A stretch of DNA of 64,000 nt. Source: Streptomyces griseoruber. Its GTDB lineage: Bacteria; Actinomycetota; Actinomycetes; Streptomycetales; Streptomycetaceae. This document shows positions 1 through 7,860 of this stretch, piece after piece. The DNA is taken from positions 10,955 to 74,954 of the forward strand of contig NZ_KQ948779.1 of assembly GCF_001514205.1 (NCBI RefSeq), written 5' to 3'. The translations under genes were made by a program, and so were the position numbers. The stretch's first letter is position 1. Each line of letters starts with the position of its first letter. The notes below the pieces were generated by a model, which saw nothing but the letters and a program-made list of their open reading frames with translations, was not told where the DNA came from and made no database searches.

Positions 1-702
1 GTAGATCGCGTGCTGGTCGCAGGTGACGAGGGCCTCGTCGTAGCGGAAGGCGATCTCGTGCTGTCCGGGGTTGCACTCGCCCTTGGCGGACTCGACGGTG
101 AGGCCGGCACCGGCCATGTCGTTGCGGATGCGGCGCAGCAGCGGCTCGATCCGTCCGGTCCCGAGGACCGAGTAGTCGATGTTGTACTGGTTGGCCGGGG
201 TCAGCCCCCGGTAGTTCGCGTCCCAGGCCTGCTCGTAGCTGTCCTTGAAGACGATGAACTCCAGCTCGGTGCCGACCTGGGCGGTGAGGCCGTGCTCGGC
301 GAGTCGCTCCAGCTGGCGGCGGAGGATCTGGCGCGGGGCGGCGACGACCGGCGAGCCGTCGTTCCAGGCGAGATCGGCGACCAGCATCGCGGTACCGGCG
401 TTCCAGGGCACGCGGCGCAGGGTGGACAGGTCGGGGTGCATGGCGAAGTCGCCGTAGCCCCGCTCCCAGGAGGACATGGCGTAGCCGTCGACGGTGTTCA
501 TCTCGGTGTCGACGGCGAGGAGGTAGTTGCAGCCCTCGGTGCCGTGGTGGAGGACCTCGTCGAGGAAGAAGCGGGCGGCGAACCGCTTGCCCTGGAGCCG
601 CCCCTGCATGTCGGGGAAGGCCAGGACGACGGTGTCGATCTCACCGCTCGCGACGAGGGCGTGCAGTTCCTCGACGCCGAGCGGGGGTGTGCGGTCTGCC
701 AC
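1..702 (-). CDS. glnA4: Glutamine-synthetase-family gamma-glutamyl-amine ligase, N-terminal part
   Basis: Partial: the reading frame runs off the left edge, leaving 234 residues. The start is GTG at 702 behind a GGAGG site. The visible protein has the GS beta-grasp region (VLAFPDMQGRLQGKRF) and the beginning of the catalytic domain, including the glutamate-bearing stretch QVGTELEFIVF and the ESAKGECNPGQHEI segment that holds active-site glutamates. Enzymes of this type join glutamate to an amine with ATP. It diverges from a FadR-type regulator and a PuuD-like hydrolase, an arrangement known from the Streptomyces gamma-glutamylation pathway for ethanolamine and polyamines. GlnA4 of S. coelicolor is reported as a gamma-glutamylethanolamide synthetase; the choice of this paralogue and substrate is inferred from context, not from active-site residues. 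Confidence 0.8.
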   Translation of the reverse strand, partial: MADRTPPLGVEELHALVASGEIDTVVLAFPDMQGRLQGKRFAARFFLDEVLHHGTEGCNYLLAVDTEMNTVDGYAMSSWERGYGDFAMHPDLSTLRRVPWNAGTAMLVADLAWNDGSPVVAAPRQILRRQLERLAEHGLTAQVGTELEFIVFKDSYEQAWDANYRGLTPANQYNIDYSVLGTGRIEPLLRRIRNDMAGAGLTVESAKGECNPGQHEIAFRYDEALVTCDQHAIY

Positions 703-732
703 GGGAGGGCCTCCTTCAGGCTTCCTGGGCTG

Positions 733-770
733 CTTTGTTCCTGTGACTTCTTCTTTGTTTCTGGGACTTC
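733..770. repeat. Two 20-bp tandem repeats in the glnA4-fadR intergenic region
   Basis: The segments 733-750 and 753-770 share the pattern CTTTGTT(C/T)CTG(T/G)GACTTC with an exact 20-bp period, about two helical turns. An 11-bp direct repeat CTTCCTGGGCT also sits at 721-731 and 767-777. They lie 31 bp upstream of the GlnA4-like start and 78 bp upstream of the FadR-like start, where an operator for a dimeric regulator would be expected. The role as binding sites is inferred. Confidence 0.6.
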
Positions 771-848
771 CTGGGCTTGGATGGCTCGGACGACCGGGAG
801 CCATAAGGTATTGCGGAGAACCATTGCTTGGGAAGGGGGCACGGCCAG

Positions 849-1583
849 ATGTCGGTGGACGCGGACGGCGGCCTCGGGGACCGGCTGGCCCCGGTGCTGC
901 GGCCGGTGCGCGCGGGGAACGGCTTCGAGGAGGCGCTGGAGCAGATCCTCCAGGTCGTACGGCTGGGCCTGGTGCCCGGCGGCGAGCGGCTGCCGGCCGA
1001 GCGGGACCTGGCGGAGCGGCTCGGGATCAGCCGGGTGACACTGCGCGAGGTGCTGAAGGTGCTCCAGGACCAGGGGCTGGTGGAGTCCCGGCGGGGCCGC
1101 TACGGCGGAACGTTTGTGCTGCCGCGCGCGGACGCCGGCGGCGAGGACGAGCTGCGGCGCCGGATCGCCGAGGTCGACATCGAGGACGTCCTGCGGTTCC
1201 GCGAGGTGCTGGAGGTCGGCGCGGCGGGACTGTGCGCGGCGCACGGGCTGACCGACGAGCAGGCGGACCGGCTGCGCGACGCCCTCGCCCGGACCGCGGA
1301 CGCCCCGCTGGCCGACTACCGGCGGCTGGACACCCTGCTCCATCTCACGCTGGCCGAGCTGTGCGGCTCCCCCTCGCTGACCGCGCAGTACGCGGCCGTG
1401 CGGGCGACGGTGAACGAGTTGCTGGATTGCATCCCGCTCCTGGTGCGCAACCTGGAGCACTCGCAGCGGCAGCACCTCGCGCTGGTCGAGGCGGTGCTGG
1501 ACGGGGACGCGGACGGGGCGCGGGAGATGATGCGGGAGCACTGCGCCGGGACGGCGGCGCTGCTCCGGGGGTTCCTGGCATGA
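849..1583 (+). CDS. FadR/GntR-family transcriptional regulator
   Basis: A protein of 244 residues from the ATG at 849, which follows an AG-rich site at 831-839. A TTG start at 828 in the same frame would run through that site and is less likely. Residues 26-90 form a GntR winged helix (LPAERDLAERLGISRVTLREVLKVLQ); residues about 110-240 form an all-helical FCD ligand domain with the Asp/His positions that usually bind metal (DTLLHLTLAE, HLALVEAVLDGD, REHC). It faces the GlnA4-like gene and is followed after 46 bp by the PuuD-like hydrolase, so it probably controls this small amine-utilisation unit. Ligand and sense of regulation are unknown. Confidence 0.85.
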   Translation: MSVDADGGLGDRLAPVLRPVRAGNGFEEALEQILQVVRLGLVPGGERLPAERDLAERLGISRVTLREVLKVLQDQGLVESRRGRYGGTFVLPRADAGGEDELRRRIAEVDIEDVLRFREVLEVGAAGLCAAHGLTDEQADRLRDALARTADAPLADYRRLDTLLHLTLAELCGSPSLTAQYAAVRATVNELLDCIPLLVRNLEHSQRQHLALVEAVLDGDADGAREMMREHCAGTAALLRGFLA

Positions 1584-1629
1584 CATGTCATTGGTCTGGG
1601 GAAAACCCATTGCGGGGACGGGAGGACAC

Positions 1630-2349
1630 ATGACGGACGGCGGCCGCCCGTTGATCGGGGTCAGCACGTATCTGGAGGCCGGGGCGCGCTGGGGCGTGTG
1701 GGAGCTGGACGCCGCGCTGCTGCCGGCCGGATATCCGCGGCTGGTGCAGCGGGCGGGCGGTCTGGCCGCGCTGCTCCCGCCGGACGCGCCCGGACACGCG
1801 GCGGCGACGGTCGCCCGTCTGGACGGTCTGGTGATCGCGGGCGGCCCGGACGTCGAGCCGGTCCGCTACGGCGCCGAGCGCGACCCCCGTACCGGTCCGC
1901 CGGCCCGGGAGCGGGACGCGTGGGAACTCGCCCTGATCGACGCGGCGCTCGCGGCGGGCGTACCGCTGCTGGGCATCTGCCGGGGCATGCAGCTGCTGAA
2001 CGTGGCGCTCGGCGGCACGCTGACCCAGCACATCGAGGGGCACGCGGAGGTGGTCGGGGTGTTCGGCAGCCACCCCGTCAAGCCGGTCCCGGGCACGCGG
2101 TACGCCGCCGCAGTCCCGGAGGAGAGCTCCGTGCCCACGTACCACCACCAGGCCGTCGACCGCCTCGGCACCGGTCTCGTCCCGAGCGCGTACGCGGCGG
2201 ACGGGACCGTGGAGGCGGTGGAGCTGCCGGCCGCCGACGGCTGGGCGCTCGGGGTCCAGTGGCATCCGGAGATGGGTGAGGACCTGCGGGTGATGCGGGC
2301 GCTGGTCGAGGCGGCCGTGGCCGCTACGACCGCCGCCACCGCCCCCTGA
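1630..2349 (+). CDS. Class I glutamine-amidotransferase-like gamma-glutamyl hydrolase (peptidase C26, PuuD-like)
   Basis: A protein of 239 residues starting at ATG 1630 behind GGAGG. It has the class I amidotransferase fold: nucleophile Cys117 in LLGICRGMQLLN and the His of GVQWHPEM near the C-terminus. The early segment GLVIAGGPDVEPVRYG is typical of the PuuD/gamma-glutamyl-GABA hydrolase branch. Such enzymes release glutamate from gamma-glutamylated amines, the reverse side of the ligase encoded at the left edge. It lies downstream of the FadR gene, probably in one transcript. The stop overlaps the 3' end of a convergent broken kinase gene by 26 bp. Family assignment is firm; the exact substrate is inferred. 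Confidence 0.85.
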   Translation: MTDGGRPLIGVSTYLEAGARWGVWELDAALLPAGYPRLVQRAGGLAALLPPDAPGHAAATVARLDGLVIAGGPDVEPVRYGAERDPRTGPPARERDAWELALIDAALAAGVPLLGICRGMQLLNVALGGTLTQHIEGHAEVVGVFGSHPVKPVPGTRYAAAVPEESSVPTYHHQAVDRLGTGLVPSAYAADGTVEAVELPAADGWALGVQWHPEMGEDLRVMRALVEAAVAATTAATAP

Positions 2350-2589
2350 GCCAGGCGAGGGCCGCCTCGCCCTGGGCGCGCTGGAAGGCGCGCAGGGTGG
2401 GCAGCCCGGGTGGGGACGGGCGCAGCGAGGCCTCGACGAAGTAGCCGGCCATGCGGCGAGGGCCACGGTCACCGCGTCCGGGTCCGCGTCCCGGCCGCAG
2501 GGGTGCGCGCCGAACAGCTCCTCCGGCTCCGGTCCGCCCTGGGCCCGTACGCAGGGCAGCATGACCAGCAGGTCGAACCAGGGGGCGGC
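2324..2589 (-). pseudogene. 3' remnant of a phosphotransferase gene, cut off by the mobile element
   Basis: Reading leftward from about 2589, the translation AAPWFDLLVMLPCVRAQGG, then PDAVTVALA, and after a one-base frameshift near 2452-2455 MAGYFVEASLRPSPPGLPTL and RAQGEAALAWLRGRW, matches the C-terminal part expected of an aminoglycoside/choline-kinase-like phosphotransferase. The N-terminal part lies at 9807-9113 on the same strand and ends at VDWPHVVR, exactly where WFDLL should follow. The 6.5-kb element between them therefore interrupts one gene. The extra frameshift (a lost base, or a sequencing error) suggests the remnant is no longer selected. There is no obvious start for independent translation. 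Confidence 0.8.
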
Positions 2590-2662
2590 GTGCCTTATCT
2601 AGATGTCCGGCCCATTTGTGCTGGTCAGACAGGTGCAGAGCGATTAGGGACGTTGGGGACGT
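2590..2662. repeat. Left end of the element: candidate recombinase-binding words
   Basis: GTGCCTTAT occupies 2590-2598, overlapping TTATCTAGA at 2595-2603. Two direct copies of GGGACGT follow at 2647-2653 and 2656-2662. All three words recur in inverted orientation at the right end. The sequence is direct; the role as arm or core sites for the recombinases is inferred. The rest of the gene-free stretch up to 2883 holds no convincing gene; a minus-strand reading rich in Arg, Asp and Glu ends at 2685 but has no recognisable domain. Confidence 0.5.
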
Positions 2663-2883
2663 CAAGCCCTGACGGCTGACATCCCTACTTCTTCCGTGTG
2701 AAAGGGCCGTCCTCGTTGTCGTCGGTCTCGGCATCGTCGGCCCGCGGCCGAACGGCCCGCTCCGCCGGGGGCGTGGCATCGAGTACACCGGGCCACTGAC
2801 CCTTCCCGCACAGGGCCACAGCAGCCGGACAGGCGCGATACGGTGATCCGCGAGTCAATGTTTCGGGGGAAGGGGACGACGCG

Positions 2884-3741
2884 GTGACAGCGCCGGACGA
2901 AACCAGTAGCACCGCACCCGCGGACTCGTCTGCCGCGGGGCCCCCGCCGACTCCCGAGGACCCACCGGCAAACGGCAGCACCGGACGGCGGCCCCTGCGG
3001 CAGCGCCTGCGCGACTACCACGACAACCGGCTGGACGGTGGCGGACGGGGAGCGGTGATTGGCGCGCTAGCCACCCTCGTCGTCGGCGTGCTGACCGTCG
3101 GGGCGATGGTGTACACCGCTGATGACGACGACAAGGACCCGTCGGACAGTAACCCGGCTGTCAGCACACCGCCCACCGCAGGACAGCCCAGCGCGGTCAC
3201 CAGTCCCCAGCCGCAGGACTCGCAAGCGCCGTCCCCCACGCCGTCGACCCAGGTGCCGGCGAACAGCTACAAGCTGGTCTACAAAGACCGCAAGGTCGGC
3301 GTCTCTAAGCCTGCCGGATGGGACTTCGGCACGCTCGACCTCGACCGCCCACGCGCCCAGACGTTCGGCTCCGCCGAATACAAGCGAATGCGGGAGGACG
3401 CGGAGACTGAAGGGAAGCTCGTCGAGCCCGACTTGCTCTACCGCACTGACGCCTTCCCGGAGTTGGTGCTCGAGGAGGGGCGGACAGCGGTGTTCGCAGA
3501 CACGTCCCCTCCCACGCAGCCGAAGCAATGTGCCGCCGACGCCGAGGCGGGTGGATTCGATGCCATGCGCATGGACCAGTGGCCGGCGGAGGTTGGTAGC
3601 GGCTTCTGCCTGATCACCGACCAGGGCAACGTGGTGCGCCTTCAGATCACGCGGTTCGTGGGTGGGGACCGCGACATTGTCACAGGTGAACCGGACCGCA
3701 TCGAGTTCAGCGCCACGATGTGGCGGGCACCCAAGTCCTAG
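2884..3741 (+). CDS. Single-span membrane protein of unknown function (element cargo)
   Basis: A protein of 285 residues, GTG start behind GGGGAAGGGGA. Residues 1-38 are Pro/Ala/Ser rich; a short basic stretch (RRPLRQRLRDYHDNR) precedes one transmembrane helix at about 57-78 (VIGALATLVVGVLTVGAMVY). A Pro/Ser/Thr linker follows, and then an outside domain from about residue 128 with the sequence KLVYKDRKVGVSKPAGWDF. Two Cys in that domain (QCAADAEAG and GFCLITDQ) could form a disulphide. The N-in, C-out topology resembles the membrane and sensor portion of actinobacterial Ser/Thr kinases, but no kinase domain is present. It lies inside the Tn554-like element and is likely cargo. I do not recognise the family. 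Confidence 0.75.
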   Translation: MTAPDETSSTAPADSSAAGPPPTPEDPPANGSTGRRPLRQRLRDYHDNRLDGGGRGAVIGALATLVVGVLTVGAMVYTADDDDKDPSDSNPAVSTPPTAGQPSAVTSPQPQDSQAPSPTPSTQVPANSYKLVYKDRKVGVSKPAGWDFGTLDLDRPRAQTFGSAEYKRMREDAETEGKLVEPDLLYRTDAFPELVLEEGRTAVFADTSPPTQPKQCAADAEAGGFDAMRMDQWPAEVGSGFCLITDQGNVVRLQITRFVGGDRDIVTGEPDRIEFSATMWRAPKS

Positions 3742-3927
3742 TCTCCTGAGCAGGCGCGCAGCCGAAGTGCTGCCGCTGGACGGGCAGTCCGTGTGACCGC
3801 CCGCAGCCTTACCCAGCTCTACCTGGGCGCCCGTACGCCGCAAGAACAACTACTGGCAGCTTTGGGCACACCTCGACCCCCTGGAATGCTGGTCCGAAAG
3901 AGAACAGGCGACCCGAGGGGATAGACG

Positions 3928-4800
3928 GTGCCGATGTGGAAGCCCTCTGAAACTGATCTCCACCTTCTTCGGGAGATGTTCGCGCGGGCTGCGGAGGAGT
4001 TCGGCTGCCAGGCCGTCGATGGGGTGCGGGCCGAGGGCTGGAGAGGGCGGACCCTGGGCGGCAAGGTGACGGTGAACGGACTCGTCAGGTGGCTCCGGGT
4101 AGTCGTCGCGCCGACGGACAAGGTCAGCGAGAGACTCTGGATGGGTAACGAGTCCGCGCAGGCCATCGCGGGGGCGGCCCGGCCGGAGTTGCTGGGGGTC
4201 CGTGACTGGGCCGAGGAGGAACTCCGTTTCCGGGCCGAGCTTTCGACCTTCGTCGAGGACGCGCCGGTGTCGGTGACGCCCGAGCTGCAGGGACCCGTGC
4301 AGTTGTCGGAGAGCTGGTGGAAGGAACTGGAGACGTCCCTCAAAGCGGTGGCGGCGACCGCGACGGACCGGGTGTCGGTCCGTCAGGACCTGGTGAACCG
4401 GCGCCTGGAGTGGATCAGCGGCGGCCGAGTCGATCCGGAAGTCGCCGTGTGGAAGGCCAGCCATGGCGATCTGCACTGGGCGAATCTGACGGCTCCGGCA
4501 TGCGTTCTCTTCGATTGGGAGGGATGGGGGTTGGCGCCGGCGGGGTGGGATGTTGCCGTTCTCCGCGCGTACTCCCTCTTGCAGCCCTCCGTGGCGGCGG
4601 AGATCACGGACCGCTTCTCCGGCCTCCTGACCGGTGCTGGAGGACGTCAGGTCCAGTTGTTCGCGGTGGCCGAGCTGCTGATGGCCGGCAGCCGGGGCGA
4701 TCACCCCGAACTGACGCCCCCGCTGCTGGACCTGGCCTCCGAGCTGCTGGACGAGCCGGCCGAAGTCATTGCCCGTCGGGTGGGCCTGCCTGCTGCCTGA
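3928..4800 (+). CDS. Phosphotransferase-like protein (APH/choline-kinase fold), element cargo
   Basis: A protein of 290 residues. GTG at 3928 has a GAGGGG site just upstream; ATG at 3934 is an alternative start. The catalytic loop HGDLHWAN (His179, Asp181) and the metal-binding Asp197 in VLFDWEGWGLAPAGWD are the APH-family signatures. The N-lobe is poorly conserved and lacks an obvious glycine-rich loop, so activity is uncertain. It overlaps the end of the convergent tnpC by 35 bp. Its position inside an element that has itself destroyed a related phosphotransferase gene is notable. It could inactivate a small molecule by phosphorylation or serve a housekeeping role in the element; nothing visible decides. 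Confidence 0.75.
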   Translation: MPMWKPSETDLHLLREMFARAAEEFGCQAVDGVRAEGWRGRTLGGKVTVNGLVRWLRVVVAPTDKVSERLWMGNESAQAIAGAARPELLGVRDWAEEELRFRAELSTFVEDAPVSVTPELQGPVQLSESWWKELETSLKAVAATATDRVSVRQDLVNRRLEWISGGRVDPEVAVWKASHGDLHWANLTAPACVLFDWEGWGLAPAGWDVAVLRAYSLLQPSVAAEITDRFSGLLTGAGGRQVQLFAVAELLMAGSRGDHPELTPPLLDLASELLDEPAEVIARRVGLPAA

Positions 4801-5344
4801 TCATCTTCCGCAGGCTGGTGCGGGCCGCCGCAAGGTCGGCCTGCAGTTCCGCGACGCGTGAGCCGAGCTGCTCGGCCTCGGTCCTGGCCTGGGCTTCGGA
4901 CCGCTCCAACTGCCGGACCTGTTCCGTGAGTTCGCTGACGCGGTCGGTCAGCTGCCGATTGCTGACCTGGTCGAGCTGCTGGCCGAGTTGCTGCCGGACG
5001 GCCTCACGGAGCCGGTCGCGTTCGTCCCGCAGAGAGCTGATCTCTTCCCGGGCCAGGGCGAGGTCGGTCGTCAGACTTGCCGGGCTGGTCTGCCGGCCCT
5101 GGCTTCGGGCCTTCGCGGGTTCATGAGACTGCTGGTCGATCGCGGCCTGGACGTGCTCGCGTACTCCTTCGGCGTAGACGAGCCAGGTGGACACTTGGGC
5201 CGCTCGTGCGACTGTGGCGAAGGTGATGCGCTCGCCGGCCGCCGCCAGGGTCTGGAGTGCTGCCAGGACGCTGGTCCGTTTGCGCTGGCTGTCGGCTCGA
5301 CGGGCCTCGGCCAGGACCTGAGCGGGTGTGCGGACCGCCGTCAT
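4766..5344 (-). CDS. tnpC: TnpC-like accessory protein of the recombinase trio (DUF6262-type)
   Basis: A protein of 192 residues starting at ATG 5344, overlapping the tnpB stop in an ATGA. The N-terminal 75 residues look like a helix-turn-helix (RKRTSVLAALQTLAAAGERI, then FATVARAAQVSTWLVY). Residues about 90-185 are a long coiled coil (ISSLRDERDRLREAV, VSELTEQVRQLERSEAQA). This plan, and a position directly behind two tyrosine recombinases, match the small third protein of Tn554-type elements, which influences insertion efficiency and orientation in Tn554. It is longer than the 125-residue Tn554 TnpC. Function is by analogy only. Confidence 0.8.
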   Translation of the reverse strand: MTAVRTPAQVLAEARRADSQRKRTSVLAALQTLAAAGERITFATVARAAQVSTWLVYAEGVREHVQAAIDQQSHEPAKARSQGRQTSPASLTTDLALAREEISSLRDERDRLREAVRQQLGQQLDQVSNRQLTDRVSELTEQVRQLERSEAQARTEAEQLGSRVAELQADLAAARTSLRKMIRQQAGPPDGQ

Positions 5345-7860
5345 GGAGCCGCCTTGCGGACGACGGACAGCGGTAGTAGCGGTCGTGTACTCCCGGATCT
5401 GACCTGCCGCAGGACGGACGCGGCTTCCTCGATCTCCGCCCGTTCCTCGTCCGGCAGGGCTGTCAGGCCATCGCGCATCGTGGCCGCGACCTGCTGGTAG
5501 GCGGCGATCTGCGCGGTGAGGTTACCGATCACGAAGTCGGCGGCGTCCATCGCCTGGGCAGTCTCGCGGTCCGAGCGCAGGCTGTTGATCTGGTCCTCGA
5601 TCGCGGGCAGGTAGGAGGGGTCGGGGCGATAGAAACCGCAGCCCGCGCACTGGAACCGCAAGGGGCATGCCTGCCCTCCGGCCTTGACGTTGGACGGCTC
5701 GGTGCAGCCGCCGAACGGGACGGCGACCGACCGGTGCTCGTACGCTTGCGGGGAGCACGGTTTCGCCGCTCCGTGCCGGTCGGTGACCAGCAGACTGAGC
5801 TTCTTCACCGCTTTCCGCTTCCGTTCCAGGGTGACGCGGTAGTAGCCCATCGTCGTCTTTGGATCATCGTGGTCCATGAGGGATTGCAGCACGTCAAGGG
5901 GTGTGTCGGCGTCCGCGAACCGTTGCGCGAACGAGTGCCGGAACGCGTAGGGGAAGATCAAGGACCGGTCGAACGGCACCAGCTGCCCGTCGGGGCCGAC
6001 GACGTCACTGAGCAGTTCCGGCAGCGCGTCGACCCAGTTGCGGATGGCCGCGCTGAGGGACACGGAGTTCATGTGAGCGATGCCGCTGTAGTCCGAGATC
6101 GCGGGAAAGAGATAGGCGTCGCTGTGCCGCGGTGCCGGGATACGGTCGCGGATCTGCTGCCACCGCTTGATCCTCTCGACGGTCTCGCGGCTGAGCGGGA
6201 GCCTGCGCCGCAGGCGACGGCCTTTGTGGTTGTCCCAGATCAACTCGACATCGTCGCCGTCGTGTTCGAGGCAGTGCCGGGGCAGGGACACCACTTCCAG
6301 GGGACGGCGGCCGCAGTCCCGCAGCACGATGTAGAGGGTCTGGAACATCTCCCGGATCTCGCCGTCGGACAGGTCCCCGTAGGTGATCCCGGCGGCGATC
6401 GAGTCCAGCGCGGCATCCAGCTGAGCGATGACCGGCTCGGGGACGGCCTTGCCGATCTCCTCCTCGTTGGTGTCCTCCCTCGGGATGGTGTGCGTGGGGT
6501 GCCGGGCGAAGCTGCCGGGAGCCTCGTCGAGAAGTCCGGCGAACCGTCCGAAGTCCAGCAGTTGGAAGAACAGTCCGAGCAGGTCGCTGCGGAACTTGGA
6601 GCCGCAGAGCTTGCCGTCGCGGCGGCGGTCGGAGGCGATCTCCTCGAAGGCTGCCTGCATGTGCGCGAAGCCGAGGCTGGAGAGCTCACGGCCGCCACCG
6701 GGCAGGCGGTTCATGCCCTTGCCGGCCAGGGTGGCGGCTCGCAGCCAGCGTCCGAACTGATCGCTGTTGGGCCGCTCGGCCTCGGTCCGGCGTCGCAGCA
6801 GGTCCCGCAGCCAGGGCTGGGGAAGGACCGAGAGATCCGCGACTCCCGCCGTGCGGCGACGCCCTGTGCGGCTGGTGGATTTCAGCCCGGCGGCCCGCAG
6901 ATCGAGGCGGTCTTCGCCCCACGGATCCGTGCCGGAGAACTCGACGAAGCCCCGCCGGACGGACCAGGCGACCTGCCGGAAGACGCAGTGCGGGTTCAAC
7001 TGACGCTCGAAGTGCCCGGCGAGCTGGTCATCGCGCATGGCCAGGCTGGTGTTGTGCCGGGCAAGAACCGGGGCGATCTGCCGGACCGTTCGCGGGTCCA
7101 GGGGGCTGCCCAGCTCGTCACGTCGTTGCAGGCCGTAGGCGACCTCCAGCCGCAGAAGGGGTGACAGCTGGATCAGCGAGAAGCGGTAGGAGTTGAGCAC
7201 GGGGGCCTGTCGCGCCGCCCAGGCCATGGCGTCCGCCGTAGTCGAGCGCGGCTTCATCTCAACCTTCCACTTCCCGATATGGAAGGTGCAGAGCACGGTC
7301 CGATCGTGCAGGGCCTTGTTCGGGCAGGCTCCGACCGAGCAGGGAGGCGGAGTCGGGAACGGCGTGGCCACGCCTGATGCCGCCCACAGTGCGACGTCAG
7401 GCGCACGCGTTCGTCCATGAAGTCGGCGCAGCCGCCCCCAGGTCCCGTAATGGACCCTGCAGAGGCCATGGCTGTTGCCGGGGCGGCCGCACCGCGTGCC
7501 GTCGCGGACGACTGCGCAGTCCTCCGGATCGACTCCGTCCCGGAGCATCCGATTCACAACATAGGTGCGGTCGAATTCCTCCCAGGACACGCCGGCCACC
7601 TTGTGGTCCCGCGCGCAGGTGATACACCGCCCCCGGCGAGAGTAGACGCCGATGGTGCAGGCCGGAGTCTGGCACTGCCAGATCGACGTCCGCGGGTTGT
7701 CAGGGTCGCCCGTGAACAGCCACCACTTCTCCTCCCACTCACCCGGCCGCCAGGCAGGATCAACCTGCTCGCGCAGCCACCGCTCCCATCCCGTCCAGTC
7801 GACGGCGAACGGCGACGGCCCCGCGGGATCGACGGCCGTGGCCGTCGTGACGGCCGTCAC
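5341..7860 (-). CDS. tnpB: TnpB-like large tyrosine recombinase with zinc-knuckle clusters
   Basis: A protein of 839 residues starting at ATG 7860 and overlapping tnpA by 4 nt. The C-terminal catalytic domain shows the arginine of LRDCGRRPLEVV (Arg518/519), the Y-x-x-R-H form of box II (YAFRHSFAQ, Arg641), His664 in LMDHDD, and the nucleophile candidates Tyr673/674 in TTMGYYRV. The first 200 residues carry three Cys/His clusters (C63-C68-C79-C82; C115-C124-C134-H137; C174-C179-C191-H194) that look like zinc knuckles. A fourth cluster (C719, C732, C738, C741) follows the catalytic tyrosine. It is well above the 630 residues of Tn554 TnpB; the extra length is the N-terminal zinc region. It acts with TnpA in cutting and joining the element ends. 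Confidence 0.88.
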   Translation of the reverse strand: MTAVTTATAVDPAGPSPFAVDWTGWERWLREQVDPAWRPGEWEEKWWLFTGDPDNPRTSIWQCQTPACTIGVYSRRGRCITCARDHKVAGVSWEEFDRTYVVNRMLRDGVDPEDCAVVRDGTRCGRPGNSHGLCRVHYGTWGRLRRLHGRTRAPDVALWAASGVATPFPTPPPCSVGACPNKALHDRTVLCTFHIGKWKVEMKPRSTTADAMAWAARQAPVLNSYRFSLIQLSPLLRLEVAYGLQRRDELGSPLDPRTVRQIAPVLARHNTSLAMRDDQLAGHFERQLNPHCVFRQVAWSVRRGFVEFSGTDPWGEDRLDLRAAGLKSTSRTGRRRTAGVADLSVLPQPWLRDLLRRRTEAERPNSDQFGRWLRAATLAGKGMNRLPGGGRELSSLGFAHMQAAFEEIASDRRRDGKLCGSKFRSDLLGLFFQLLDFGRFAGLLDEAPGSFARHPTHTIPREDTNEEEIGKAVPEPVIAQLDAALDSIAAGITYGDLSDGEIREMFQTLYIVLRDCGRRPLEVVSLPRHCLEHDGDDVELIWDNHKGRRLRRRLPLSRETVERIKRWQQIRDRIPAPRHSDAYLFPAISDYSGIAHMNSVSLSAAIRNWVDALPELLSDVVGPDGQLVPFDRSLIFPYAFRHSFAQRFADADTPLDVLQSLMDHDDPKTTMGYYRVTLERKRKAVKKLSLLVTDRHGAAKPCSPQAYEHRSVAVPFGGCTEPSNVKAGGQACPLRFQCAGCGFYRPDPSYLPAIEDQINSLRSDRETAQAMDAADFVIGNLTAQIAAYQQVAATMRDGLTALPDEERAEIEEAASVLRQVRSGSTRPLLPLSVVRKAAP

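Noticed and set aside
2662..3021. Minus-strand frames at the left end of the element
   Set aside because: Charged tail-like sequence without domain, start site or partner; overlaps the start of the cargo membrane-protein gene.
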